Below the pieces are notes generated by a model. It had not been told where the DNA came from. It worked only from the letters and a program-made list of their open reading frames with translations, and made no database searches. A DNA stretch of 64,000 nucleotides from Micromonospora sp. NBC_00421 (GTDB lineage: Bacteria > Actinomycetota > Actinomycetes > Mycobacteriales > Micromonosporaceae), in NCBI RefSeq assembly GCF_036017915.1, contig NZ_CP107929.1:2945501-3009500 (forward strand). Direction: 5' to 3'. The translations under genes were made by a program, and so were the position numbers. This document shows, piece by piece, positions 16,831-24,224 of this stretch (its first letter is position 1; each line of letters opens with the position of its first letter).

Positions 16831-16850
16831 GACGGCATCTCGCAATCCGC
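16831..16850. promoter_or_regulatory. Putative operator copy D upstream of the small ORF and dioxygenase
   Basis: GCATCTCGCAATCCGC contains the TCTCGCAAT core found in the palindrome at 11583. It lies about 65 bases upstream of the small ORF start and just past the end of the sigma-factor gene, in promoter position for the small ORF and dioxygenase. Less symmetric than copy C. Confidence 0.35.
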
Positions 16851-16856
16851 ATCGCC

Positions 16857-17999
16857 TCAGGCTCGGCGGGTGTTGAGGCGGCCGGCCTGGCGGAGCAGAT
16901 GATCGCGTTCGGCGAGGTGGGCGGCCCGCCGGGCCGCCTCGGCGTACAGCCGGGCCGCCGTCGCCAGGTCACCGGCGCGCTCGTGCAGGTACGCCGCCAC
17001 GGCGGTGTGGCGGGGCACCGCCGGGTCCACCGCCGCGAGGGCCGCCAGACCGGCACGCGCCCCGTCGGCCTCGCCGACCGCCACCGCGCGGTTGAGCCGG
17101 ACCACCGGACTGTCGGTCAGCCGCAGCAGTTCGTCGTACCACTCGACGATCTGCACCCAGTCGGTCTCCTCGGCGGTGGGCGCGTCGGCGTGCAGCGCCG
17201 CGATCGCGGCCTGGGCCTGGAACTCGCCCAACCGGTCCCGGGCCAGGGCCGCCTGGAGAATCCGCACCCCCTCGGCGATCAGTGCGGTGTCCCACCGGGT
17301 GCGGTCCTGCGCCGCGAGCGGCACCAGGGCGCCGTCGGGCGCGGTCCGGGCGGCGCGTCGGGCGTGGTGCAACAGCATCAGGGCGAGCAGCCCGGCCACC
17401 TCGGGGTGGTCGATCGCCGCCGCGAGCTGCCGGGTGAGCCGGACCGCCTCGGCGGCGAGGTCGACGGCACCGGAGTAGCCCTCGTTGAAGACCAGGTACA
17501 GCACCCGCAGCACGGTGGCGACGTCCCCCGGCTGGTCGAACCGTACGCCGGACACGGTGCGCTTGGCCCGGCTGATCCGCTGCGCCATGGTCGCCTCCGG
17601 CACCAGGTACGCCTGGGCGATCTGGCGGGTGGTCAGCCCGCCCACGGCGCGCAGGGTCAACGCGACCGCCGACGACGGGGTCAACGCCGGGTGGGCGCAC
17701 AGGAAGTAGAGCTGGAGCGTGTCGTCCAGCCCGGACGCGGGCCCGGGGACCGGTTCCTCGACGACGACGTCCTCCCGCCGACGGCGGGCGGCGTCCGCCC
17801 GGGTGGCGTCGAGGAACCGGTGCCAGGCGACCGTGACCAGCCAACCCTTCGGATCCCGGGGCGGATCGGCAGGCCAGACCCCGACCGCCTGCACCAGCGC
17901 GTCCTGCACGGCGTCCTCGGCCGCCGCGAAGTCGGCTCCCCGGCGGACCAGCACCCCGAGCACCTCCGGGGTGAGGCGGCGCAGCAGGTCGGCGTCCAT
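16857..17999 (-). CDS. ECF42-type RNA polymerase sigma factor with C-terminal TPR-like extension
   Basis: Alternative sigma factor, 380 aa. The N-terminal half has region 2 (AAEDAVQDALVQAVGVWP and PKGWLVTVAWHRFLDATRA) and region 4 (LTTRQIAQAYLVPEATMAQRI). The C-terminal half (about 190-380) is the long helical extension with YSGAVDLAAEAVRLTRQLA that defines the ECF42 group. The partner gene immediately upstream encodes a YCII/DGPF protein, the conserved ECF42 neighbour, separated by 4 bases. ECF42 factors have no classical anti-sigma factor, and the extension is thought to be needed for activity. The start is the ATG at 17999. Confidence 0.92.
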   Translation of the reverse strand: MDADLLRRLTPEVLGVLVRRGADFAAAEDAVQDALVQAVGVWPADPPRDPKGWLVTVAWHRFLDATRADAARRRREDVVVEEPVPGPASGLDDTLQLYFLCAHPALTPSSAVALTLRAVGGLTTRQIAQAYLVPEATMAQRISRAKRTVSGVRFDQPGDVATVLRVLYLVFNEGYSGAVDLAAEAVRLTRQLAAAIDHPEVAGLLALMLLHHARRAARTAPDGALVPLAAQDRTRWDTALIAEGVRILQAALARDRLGEFQAQAAIAALHADAPTAEETDWVQIVEWYDELLRLTDSPVVRLNRAVAVGEADGARAGLAALAAVDPAVPRHTAVAAYLHERAGDLATAARLYAEAARRAAHLAERDHLLRQAGRLNTRRA

Positions 18000-18003
18000 C
18001 AGG

Positions 18004-18411
18004 TCACTCGGTGATGGTCGGCGGCTCGGTCAGGAACGGGCGCAGCTCCAGCCACTCGTGGATCGGCTTCCCGCCCGCCCCAGGGGCGGCCGACAGCTCC
18101 CCGGCCAGCTCGACGGCGCGCTGGTAGCTGTCGACGTCGATCACCATCCAGCCGGCGATGAGGTCCTTGGTCTCGGCGAAGGGGCCGTCGGTGACAGGTG
18201 GACGGCCCTCGCCGTCGTAGCGGACGAACGTCCCCTCGGGGGCGAGCGCCTGACCGTCGACGAACTCCCCGGTGCCCTCCAGCCGGGCCGCGAAGTCGTT
18301 CATGTACTGGATGTGCGCCGAGATCTCCTCGGGCGTCCACTGGTCCATCGGTACGTCGTTGACCGCGGCCGGAGCGCCCCGGTAGTGCTTGAGCAGCAGG
18401 TACTTCGCCAT
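18004..18411 (-). CDS. YCII/DGPF-domain protein, ECF42 partner
   Basis: Small cytosolic dimeric alpha-beta protein, 135 aa. It contains the diagnostic VTDGPFAETKD around residue 75 and the YCII core PEGTFVRYDGEGRP. The start at 18411 (MAKYLLLKHY) is preceded by GAGGAG; an upstream in-frame start at 18444 lacks a ribosome binding site. It is four bases from the sigma factor gene and clearly co-transcribed. DGPF proteins are conserved ECF42 neighbours, but whether they act as effectors or products of the response is not settled. Confidence 0.92.
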   Translation of the reverse strand: MAKYLLLKHYRGAPAAVNDVPMDQWTPEEISAHIQYMNDFAARLEGTGEFVDGQALAPEGTFVRYDGEGRPPVTDGPFAETKDLIAGWMVIDVDSYQRAVELAGELSAAPGAGGKPIHEWLELRPFLTEPPTITE

Positions 18412-18546
18412 CGGTGTTCTCCTCGGTGCCGGTACGACAGCCATTCTGGCCGCGTTTCACCCCGGGGACGACGCCGGCTCCCCGTTCTCGACATCACGGG
18501 TGGGTTCTTTTTTCCGCCGGAGGTGCCGGCTGTGGTGACCGCCGGC

Positions 18547-19827
18547 TCACCGTTCGACCAGTTGCCGTACCCGCAGCCGTCGGATCGCCGAGACCCGCTC
18601 CGTGGCACGAGGTGGTCGGGTCGCGGGCAGCCGCACCGTGAACACCGCTCCCTGGTGCGGACGGCCCTCGGCCTCGATGGTGCCCCGGTGGCTCGTGACG
18701 ACCTCCTGGAGCAGGGCCAGCCCCAGCCCGAAGCGGTGCTCCCCGGAGCCTCCGCCCCGGTGGAACCGGTCGAAGATGCGCCGGGCGTCCGCCTGGTCGA
18801 ACCCGTCCCCGGTGTCCGCGACCACGAACTCGGCGTAGTCGCCGCCGGCCCGTAGCGACACGTCGATACGCCCCCCGGGGGGCGTATGGGCGAGCGCGTT
18901 GGCGAGCAGCTCACCGGCGACCCGACGTAACGCCGACTCGACCCCCGACACCGGCAGCGGGTCACCGGGCAGGTCCACGGTCAGGGTGATCTGGCGTTCG
19001 GCGGCCCGGTCCGCCTCGGCGGCGACCGCCGCCCCGACGAGCCCGGTGAGGTCGACCGGCGGGTACGTCCGGCGGTCGGCGGGGGCGGCGGCGAGCTGGG
19101 CGGAGAGCAGCAGGTCGTCCACGATCTCACCGAGTCGGCGGGTGCCGCCGATCAGTCGGTCCAGGTCCTCCAGGTGCACGGCGTTGCCACCGCTACGCGC
19201 CCGCCGGGCCATCAGCTGGGCGCGGATGTGCACCTGGGCGATCGGCGTACGCAGCTCGTGGCTGGCGTCGGCGATGAACCGGCGCTGCCGGGTCAGCGCC
19301 TCGGCGAGCGGCGCGACGGCCCGACGACCGACGAGCGCGCCGGTGAGCACGGCGACGAGCAGTCCGACCGCCGCGGCGAGGCTGAACGCCAGCAGCAGGT
19401 GCCGGCGGTCGGACAACTGGAAGCGCGCGTCGAACACGGCCTGGACGACCATCCCGTCGTCCCGGGACTCGGTGCGCACGTGGTAGGTCGTGCCGTTGCG
19501 GGTGACGGCGTCGATCTCGGTCCTCCCGGTGGCCGCCACCGCTGACAGCGCACCGGCCAGCGGGAAGCCGGGCGGGGGCGGGTTGACGCCGGTGTCCACC
19601 GTCTTTCCGTCGTACTGGAAGATCCAGCTGCATGCGGGCGGGCCGGCGATGACCGCGTGGCTGGTGCCCCAGGCCAGCTCGCGCTGGATCTGGGCCTCCT
19701 GGCTGCGGACCAGGACGGCGTAGGAGATGCCGCCGGCCGACAACAGCAGGCCCCCGATGGCCAACCCGACCAGCAGGCCGATCCGCAGCCGGGCCCGGCG
19801 GACCATCGCCTGCTCCACCAGCTCCAT
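18547..19827 (-). CDS. Sensor histidine kinase (OmpR-type system)
   Basis: Membrane sensor kinase, 426 aa. TM1 is about residues 15-37, and a short extracytoplasmic domain with PPACSWIFQYDGKTVDTG follows. TM2 is at about 145-167, then the dimerisation box FIADASHELRTPIAQVH with the phospho-His, and the ATPase boxes ELLANALAHTPPGG (N), VADTGDGFD (G1) and RFGLGLALLQ (G2). There is almost no HAMP linker. The ATG overlaps the response regulator stop by one base, so the pair is one operon. The stimulus is unknown. Confidence 0.93.
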   Translation of the reverse strand: MELVEQAMVRRARLRIGLLVGLAIGGLLLSAGGISYAVLVRSQEAQIQRELAWGTSHAVIAGPPACSWIFQYDGKTVDTGVNPPPPGFPLAGALSAVAATGRTEIDAVTRNGTTYHVRTESRDDGMVVQAVFDARFQLSDRRHLLLAFSLAAAVGLLVAVLTGALVGRRAVAPLAEALTRQRRFIADASHELRTPIAQVHIRAQLMARRARSGGNAVHLEDLDRLIGGTRRLGEIVDDLLLSAQLAAAPADRRTYPPVDLTGLVGAAVAAEADRAAERQITLTVDLPGDPLPVSGVESALRRVAGELLANALAHTPPGGRIDVSLRAGGDYAEFVVADTGDGFDQADARRIFDRFHRGGGSGEHRFGLGLALLQEVVTSHRGTIEAEGRPHQGAVFTVRLPATRPPRATERVSAIRRLRVRQLVER

Positions 19828-20498
19828 CAGAGCGCTCCGATCCGGTAGCCCAGCCCGTGCACGGTACGGATCACCGCCCGGCCGAGTTTGCGGCGGAGGT
19901 AGTAGACGTAGGTGTCCACCATCGATGCCGCCGCGGCCTCGTCGAAGACCCGACGGCGAAGCTCCGCCCGGGAGTGCACGAGGTTCGGTTGGGCCGCCAG
20001 CACCCGCAGCAGCTCGAACTCGCGGGCGGACAGCGCCACCCGGGTGCCGTCGGCCAGCACCGCGTCGCGGGGCGTCAGGTCGAGCAGTCCGGCGCCGATG
20101 CGCAGGACGTTGGCCGACTCGGCGGTGCGCCGGCACAACGCCCGGATCCGGGCCGTCAGTTCGTCCAGGTCGAAGGGTTTCATCAGATAGTCGTCGGCGC
20201 CCGCGTCCAGGCCGGCGATCCGGTCGCCCACCGTGCCGAGCGCGGTGAGCATCAGCGCGCGGGCCGGGATCTTCCGCGAGCGTAACCGGGTGACCAGGTC
20301 GAGCCCGTCGAGCGCCGGCAACATCCGGTCGATCACCATCACGTCGTAGGTGCGGGTCAGTCCGAGATGGAGACCACGTTGGCCGTCCGAGGCGTGGTCG
20401 ACGACGAACCCGTCACCGACCAGTGTCTCGGTGAGCAGACCGGCCAGTTCCTCGTCGTCCTCGACCAACAGCAACCGGTTCGGTCCTCCCCCGCGCAT
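19827..20498 (-). CDS. OmpR/PhoP-family response regulator
   Basis: Two-domain regulator, 223 aa. The receiver domain has the acidic pair in LLVEDDEEL, the phospho-acceptor Asp in VMVIDRMLPALDG and the conserved Lys in DYLMKPFDLDEL. The C-terminal winged helix includes ALSAREFELLRVLAAQPNLV and ends VRTVHGLGYRIGAL. It is the promoter-proximal gene of the pair with the kinase downstream. The start is taken at ATG 20498 (MRGGGPNRLLLVEDD), although the conserved domain begins about seven residues later. Confidence 0.94.
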   Translation of the reverse strand: MRGGGPNRLLLVEDDEELAGLLTETLVGDGFVVDHASDGQRGLHLGLTRTYDVMVIDRMLPALDGLDLVTRLRSRKIPARALMLTALGTVGDRIAGLDAGADDYLMKPFDLDELTARIRALCRRTAESANVLRIGAGLLDLTPRDAVLADGTRVALSAREFELLRVLAAQPNLVHSRAELRRRVFDEAAAASMVDTYVYYLRRKLGRAVIRTVHGLGYRIGAL

Positions 20499-20548
20499 GC
20501 GTCCACAATCGCACAGAGTGCGGCTAAATAGTGATAGCTATCTTTTTA
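20499..20548 (-). promoter_or_regulatory. AT-rich promoter segment of the two-component operon
   Basis: The 50 bases between the antiporter stop and the response regulator start are strikingly AT-rich for this genome. They contain GATAGCTATC, a perfect 10-base palindrome, flanked by TTTTTATCAT. This is the likely promoter or autoregulatory site of the regulator-kinase operon, and may also end transcription from the antiporter side. Confidence 0.45.
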
Positions 20549-21814
20549 TCATTTCGCTACCGCGAGCACCGGGGGCCGGACGCCGGTGCCCCTGCGGGCC
20601 TCCCGTCGTTCGATCCAGCTCAGCAACGGCGTCGTCATCATCGTGGTGACCAGCGCCACCACCACCAGCACCGTGAACAACGACGAGTTCACGATGCCCG
20701 CCTCCAACCCGACGTTGAGCGCGATGAGCTGCATCAGACCCCGGGCGTTCATCAGCGCGCCCACCCGCAACGCGACGCCCTGCGACTCACCCCGGAACCG
20801 GGCCGCCGACCAGCAGGCCCCGAACTTGCCGACGATCGCCACGGTCACACAGGCCACCGCGAAGAGCAGCACCGGCGCGCTGCCCAGCAGCCCGAACTCC
20901 GTACGCAGCCCCGAATAGGTGAAGAACAACGGCAGGAAGACCGTCGCGGCGACCGGGGTGAGGGTGTCCACCACCCGGTCGGTGTTGTCGGTGCGCGGCA
21001 TCACCACCCCGACCGCGAACGCGCCGAAGACCGCGTACAGGCCGATCTCGTCGGTGTACCAGGCGACCAGGAAGAGCAGGGCCACCGTGCCGAGCACCCG
21101 GGCGCCGTCGTTGAGGCGGGGACTGGTCATCAGCGCCGAGGTCACCCGCCGCCCGCAGAGCCAGAGCAGCAGCGCGAACAGGACCGCGCCACCGGCGGTG
21201 ACGATCGCCGGCCCGGCCCGGCCGGAGGCGAAGGCCAGCACCACGGCCAGCATGATCCAGGCGACCATGTCGTCGAGCGCGCCGCTGGCCAGGGACAGGG
21301 TGCCGTGCCTGGTCCCGGCGTGCCCGCGTTCGGTGATGATCCGGGCCAGCATCGGAAAGGCGGTGATGGCCAGCGCCACCCCGACGAACGCGGCCGACAC
21401 GCCGATCGACGTCCCGTCGGCCCGCATCGGCACCGCGTCCGCGGTCACCAGGACCAGCCCCACCCCCAGCACGAGCGGCGCGGTCACCCCGGCCAACGAC
21501 ACCAGCCCGGCGGTGCCGACGAGGCCGGTGACCCGGTGGGAGGTGAACGCGTACCCGGCCTGGAACATGAACAGCACCAGGCCGACCTGACCCACCACGT
21601 AGAGGACCGGGAGCAGGGCGGTCGGGAACAGGGCGTCCTTCACCTCCGGCAGGACGAGCCCGAGCAGCGACGGGCCGAGCAGCACGCCGGCGAGCATCTC
21701 GCTGACCACGGCGGGCTGACCCACCCGGCCGAGCAGCCAGGCCACCGCCTTGCAGAAGATCAGGATCACCGCGACCGCGATGAAGAACCGTGGTGCCAAC
21801 TGTGTCGGGGTCAC
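20549..21814 (-). CDS. CPA2-family cation:proton antiporter
   Basis: Integral membrane exchanger, 421 aa, with about twelve hydrophobic segments. Family-typical stretches are VGQPAVVSEMLAGVLLGPSLLG near the N-terminus and GALDDMVAWIMLAVV, whose acidic DD pair corresponds to the ion-binding site of Na+/H+ exchangers. NARGLMQLIALNVGLEAGI lies near the end. The GTG start at 21814 overlaps the P450 stop by 4 bases, so it is the last gene of a leftward operon with the ammonia-lyase, oxidases and P450. Its tight coupling to those genes suggests export or pH/ion homeostasis tied to the pathway product; similar antiporters occur in some natural-product clusters. Confidence 0.88.
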   Translation of the reverse strand: MTPTQLAPRFFIAVAVILIFCKAVAWLLGRVGQPAVVSEMLAGVLLGPSLLGLVLPEVKDALFPTALLPVLYVVGQVGLVLFMFQAGYAFTSHRVTGLVGTAGLVSLAGVTAPLVLGVGLVLVTADAVPMRADGTSIGVSAAFVGVALAITAFPMLARIITERGHAGTRHGTLSLASGALDDMVAWIMLAVVLAFASGRAGPAIVTAGGAVLFALLLWLCGRRVTSALMTSPRLNDGARVLGTVALLFLVAWYTDEIGLYAVFGAFAVGVVMPRTDNTDRVVDTLTPVAATVFLPLFFTYSGLRTEFGLLGSAPVLLFAVACVTVAIVGKFGACWSAARFRGESQGVALRVGALMNARGLMQLIALNVGLEAGIVNSSLFTVLVVVALVTTMMTTPLLSWIERREARRGTGVRPPVLAVAK

Positions 21815-23151
21815 CGGACCGCCTCCTCGAAGTAGGTGGTGCACAACCGTTGCCGTCGGGCGTCGACGACCATCCAGGCGCCGAACACGAGTTGCCGGAC
21901 ACTGCGCCCCACGTCGGCCCAGCGGTCCCGCCACCGCATCGCGGCCAGCCGGAACCGTCCCGGGCCGGTCACCCCGGCCGGGGTCAGGTAGGCCGGGCCC
22001 CGGCTGGGCAGCGACCGGCTGTGCGCGACCGAGGACGCCAGGGCGTACCGGCGCAGCACCTCGCGGGTCGCGGCGCGCATCATCACCGGCGCGACCCCGC
22101 GCGCCGGGCAGGCCCGGTTCGCGGTGACGCCGTACGGGATGAAACGGGCGTCCCGGCGGCTGAGCGTGCGCCACCGGTCCGGGTCGAACCGTTCGTCGGC
22201 GGCCGACCCGCTGCGCTGGAACGCCAGGTAGTTGAAGAGCAGCACCGAGCCGGCAGGCAGGGTGACCCCGGTGGGCAGCACGATCGGCGCGGACGTGATC
22301 CGGTGGGCCACGCCGAAGAGCGGGTGCACCCGCAGCGTCTCGTCGATCACCCGGTCCAGCGCGTCGTCGTCGTCGAGGCCACGCTGGAGGTCCGGGCGGG
22401 TGGCCAGGGCCAGCAGCACGTGGGCCATCGCCTCGGACATCTGCACCACGGCGGTGGTGCCGAACGCCCCGTGCAGGTACCAGGCCGTCTCCTCGGTGGT
22501 GAACGGCGCCGGCAGCGTCACCGGGCAGGTGCCCGCCTCGACCCGCCCGCGCAGATACCTGGTCAGCGGGTCACGCCGGTCCAGGTGCCGCAGCCCGGTG
22601 CACTTCAGGGCGGCGGCCACGTCGGCGGCGTTGGCGACGATCAGCGCCCGGACCGACGGCGGGCAGACCTCGCCGAAGATCAGCTCGTGGAAGACCTCCG
22701 CCCACACCGGCATCATCAGGTCCCGCAGCCGGACGTGGTGGATCCGCCCGGCCGGCAGCTCGTCGAGCACCCGCCGGGTGGCCGCGGTGGCGAGCGCGTC
22801 GGCCCGCTGCGGGCGCAGGGCGAGCACCCGCCGGGTCACCCCGGCCACCGTCCGGTAGCGCTCCCCCGGCTCCAGGTGCTCCTGGTGCATGTGCGGCCCG
22901 GGTGAGAGCCAGTACCAGAACAGGTCGGAGAGGCCGGCACCCCGACTACGCCCGTCCGCCGCCGGGTCCGCGTAGACCCGTTCGAAGTGTTCGACGTCGA
23001 CGAGCGGGCCCGGCACCGGGATGCCCTCCCCGCCGTTGACCTTGGCGAACACCCACTGGCGCAGCCGCACCACAGTCGCCGGCAGCCAGCGCGGCAGGGT
23101 CCAGCCCACCCCGAGCGCGACCAGCACGACCAGCCCGACCGGCCCGCTCAT
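21811..23151 (-). CDS. Membrane-anchored cytochrome P450 with atypical haem loop
   Basis: P450 monooxygenase, 446 aa. The first 25 residues (MSGPVGLVVLVALGVGWTLP) form an N-terminal hydrophobic anchor, unusual in bacterial P450s. The K-helix ExxR is ETLR in VIDETLRVHPLFG. The cysteine loop reads FIPYGVTANRACPARG, longer and less canonical than FxxGxxxCxG. The oxygen-binding I-helix is weak (HGAFGTTAVVQ). The ATG at 23151 overlaps the hydroxyacid oxidase stop by 4 bases and its own stop overlaps the antiporter start. No ferredoxin or reductase is encoded nearby, so electrons must come from elsewhere. It may be a tailoring enzyme of the adjacent pathway or act on an unusual substrate. Confidence 0.85.
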   Translation of the reverse strand: MSGPVGLVVLVALGVGWTLPRWLPATVVRLRQWVFAKVNGGEGIPVPGPLVDVEHFERVYADPAADGRSRGAGLSDLFWYWLSPGPHMHQEHLEPGERYRTVAGVTRRVLALRPQRADALATAATRRVLDELPAGRIHHVRLRDLMMPVWAEVFHELIFGEVCPPSVRALIVANAADVAAALKCTGLRHLDRRDPLTRYLRGRVEAGTCPVTLPAPFTTEETAWYLHGAFGTTAVVQMSEAMAHVLLALATRPDLQRGLDDDDALDRVIDETLRVHPLFGVAHRITSAPIVLPTGVTLPAGSVLLFNYLAFQRSGSAADERFDPDRWRTLSRRDARFIPYGVTANRACPARGVAPVMMRAATREVLRRYALASSVAHSRSLPSRGPAYLTPAGVTGPGRFRLAAMRWRDRWADVGRSVRQLVFGAWMVVDARRQRLCTTYFEEAVR

Positions 23152-24224
23152 CCCGGGGCCCCGGTGCTGACCAGGTCGACGCCGAGGTCGCCCGGTCGGG
23201 CGGCACCGACAAGCGCCAACGCCCGGTCGAGGTCGGCACGCAGAAGTTCCAGCACGTGCCGCACCCCGACCGCGCCGCCCACCGCCAACCCCCAGAGCAC
23301 CGGGCGGCCGACCAGCACGGCCGTCGCGCCGAGCGCCAGCGCGACCACCACGTCGACGCCCCGCCGCAGGCCACCGTCGACAAGCACCGGCACCCGTCCG
23401 CCGACGGCCGCCACGACGGCCGGCAACGCGTCCAGGGTGGCCAGCGCCCCGTCGAGCTGCCGGCCGCCGTGGTTGGAGACCAGCACCCCGTCCACCCCGT
23501 GGTCGACGGCCAGTCGGGCGTCGTCCGGGTGCAGCACCCCCTTGAGCAGGATGGGCAGCGAGGTGAGCCCGCGCAGCACGGAGATCAGCTCCCAGCCCGT
23601 CCCGTCGTTCATCTCGACGTCCCGGACCCGGCCGTTCGCGTCGCGCATGTTCTCGCAGACCAGGCCGGGCGGCAGGTCGACGAAGCCGTGCCGCAGGTCG
23701 CGCTCGCGCCGACCGAACACGGGCGAGTCGACAGTGACGACCAGGGCCCGGCAGCCGGCGGCCACCGCCCGCCGGACCACGGTGCTGGTGAACGCCAGGT
23801 CCGCGTGCGGATAGAGCTGGAACCACAGCGGCCCGCCGGCCGCCGCGATCTCCTCGACCGGCCGGGTGGCCGCCATGCTCACCACCATGACCGTGCCGGC
23901 GTCGGCGGCGGCCCGCGCGGTGGCCACCTCGCCGTCCGGGTGGGCCAGCCGGTGGAACGCGGTCGGCGCGACCAGCACCGGCATCGAGACCGCATCACCG
24001 AACAGCGAGATCCGCAGGTCGCGTGCGCCGGTGCCGCGCAGCACCCGGGGCCGCAGCCAGCGCCGGGCGAAGGCCGCCTCGTTGGCCCGCAGGGTACGTT
24101 CGTCGCCCGCCCCGCCCGCGAAGAAGTCCCAGTGCACCGGGTCGAGGCGACGCCGGGCGGCGGCGGCCACGTCGGCCAGGTTGAGCCCCACCTCGTCGGC
24201 GGCCGGCACGTCAGTCCCCGACAC
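23148..24224 (-). CDS. FMN-dependent alpha-hydroxyacid oxidase (lactate/glycolate/mandelate oxidase family)
   Basis: Oxidises a 2-hydroxyacid to a 2-oxoacid with FMN; 358 aa, TIM barrel. Visible markers are HWDFFAGGAGDERTL, LVAPTAFHRLAHPDGE, and the signature SNHGGRQLDG containing the catalytic His and the FMN/substrate Arg, followed by VLVDGGLRRGVDV. Members include glycolate, lactate and 4-hydroxymandelate oxidases. The C-terminus overlaps the P450 start by 4 bases, and the ATG lies 14 bases inside the preceding flavoprotein gene, so translation is coupled. Beside an aromatic ammonia-lyase, a 4-hydroxymandelate-type substrate is plausible but unproven. Confidence 0.88.
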   Translation of the reverse strand: MSGTDVPAADEVGLNLADVAAAARRRLDPVHWDFFAGGAGDERTLRANEAAFARRWLRPRVLRGTGARDLRISLFGDAVSMPVLVAPTAFHRLAHPDGEVATARAAADAGTVMVVSMAATRPVEEIAAAGGPLWFQLYPHADLAFTSTVVRRAVAAGCRALVVTVDSPVFGRRERDLRHGFVDLPPGLVCENMRDANGRVRDVEMNDGTGWELISVLRGLTSLPILLKGVLHPDDARLAVDHGVDGVLVSNHGGRQLDGALATLDALPAVVAAVGGRVPVLVDGGLRRGVDVVVALALGATAVLVGRPVLWGLAVGGAVGVRHVLELLRADLDRALALVGAARPGDLGVDLVSTGAPG

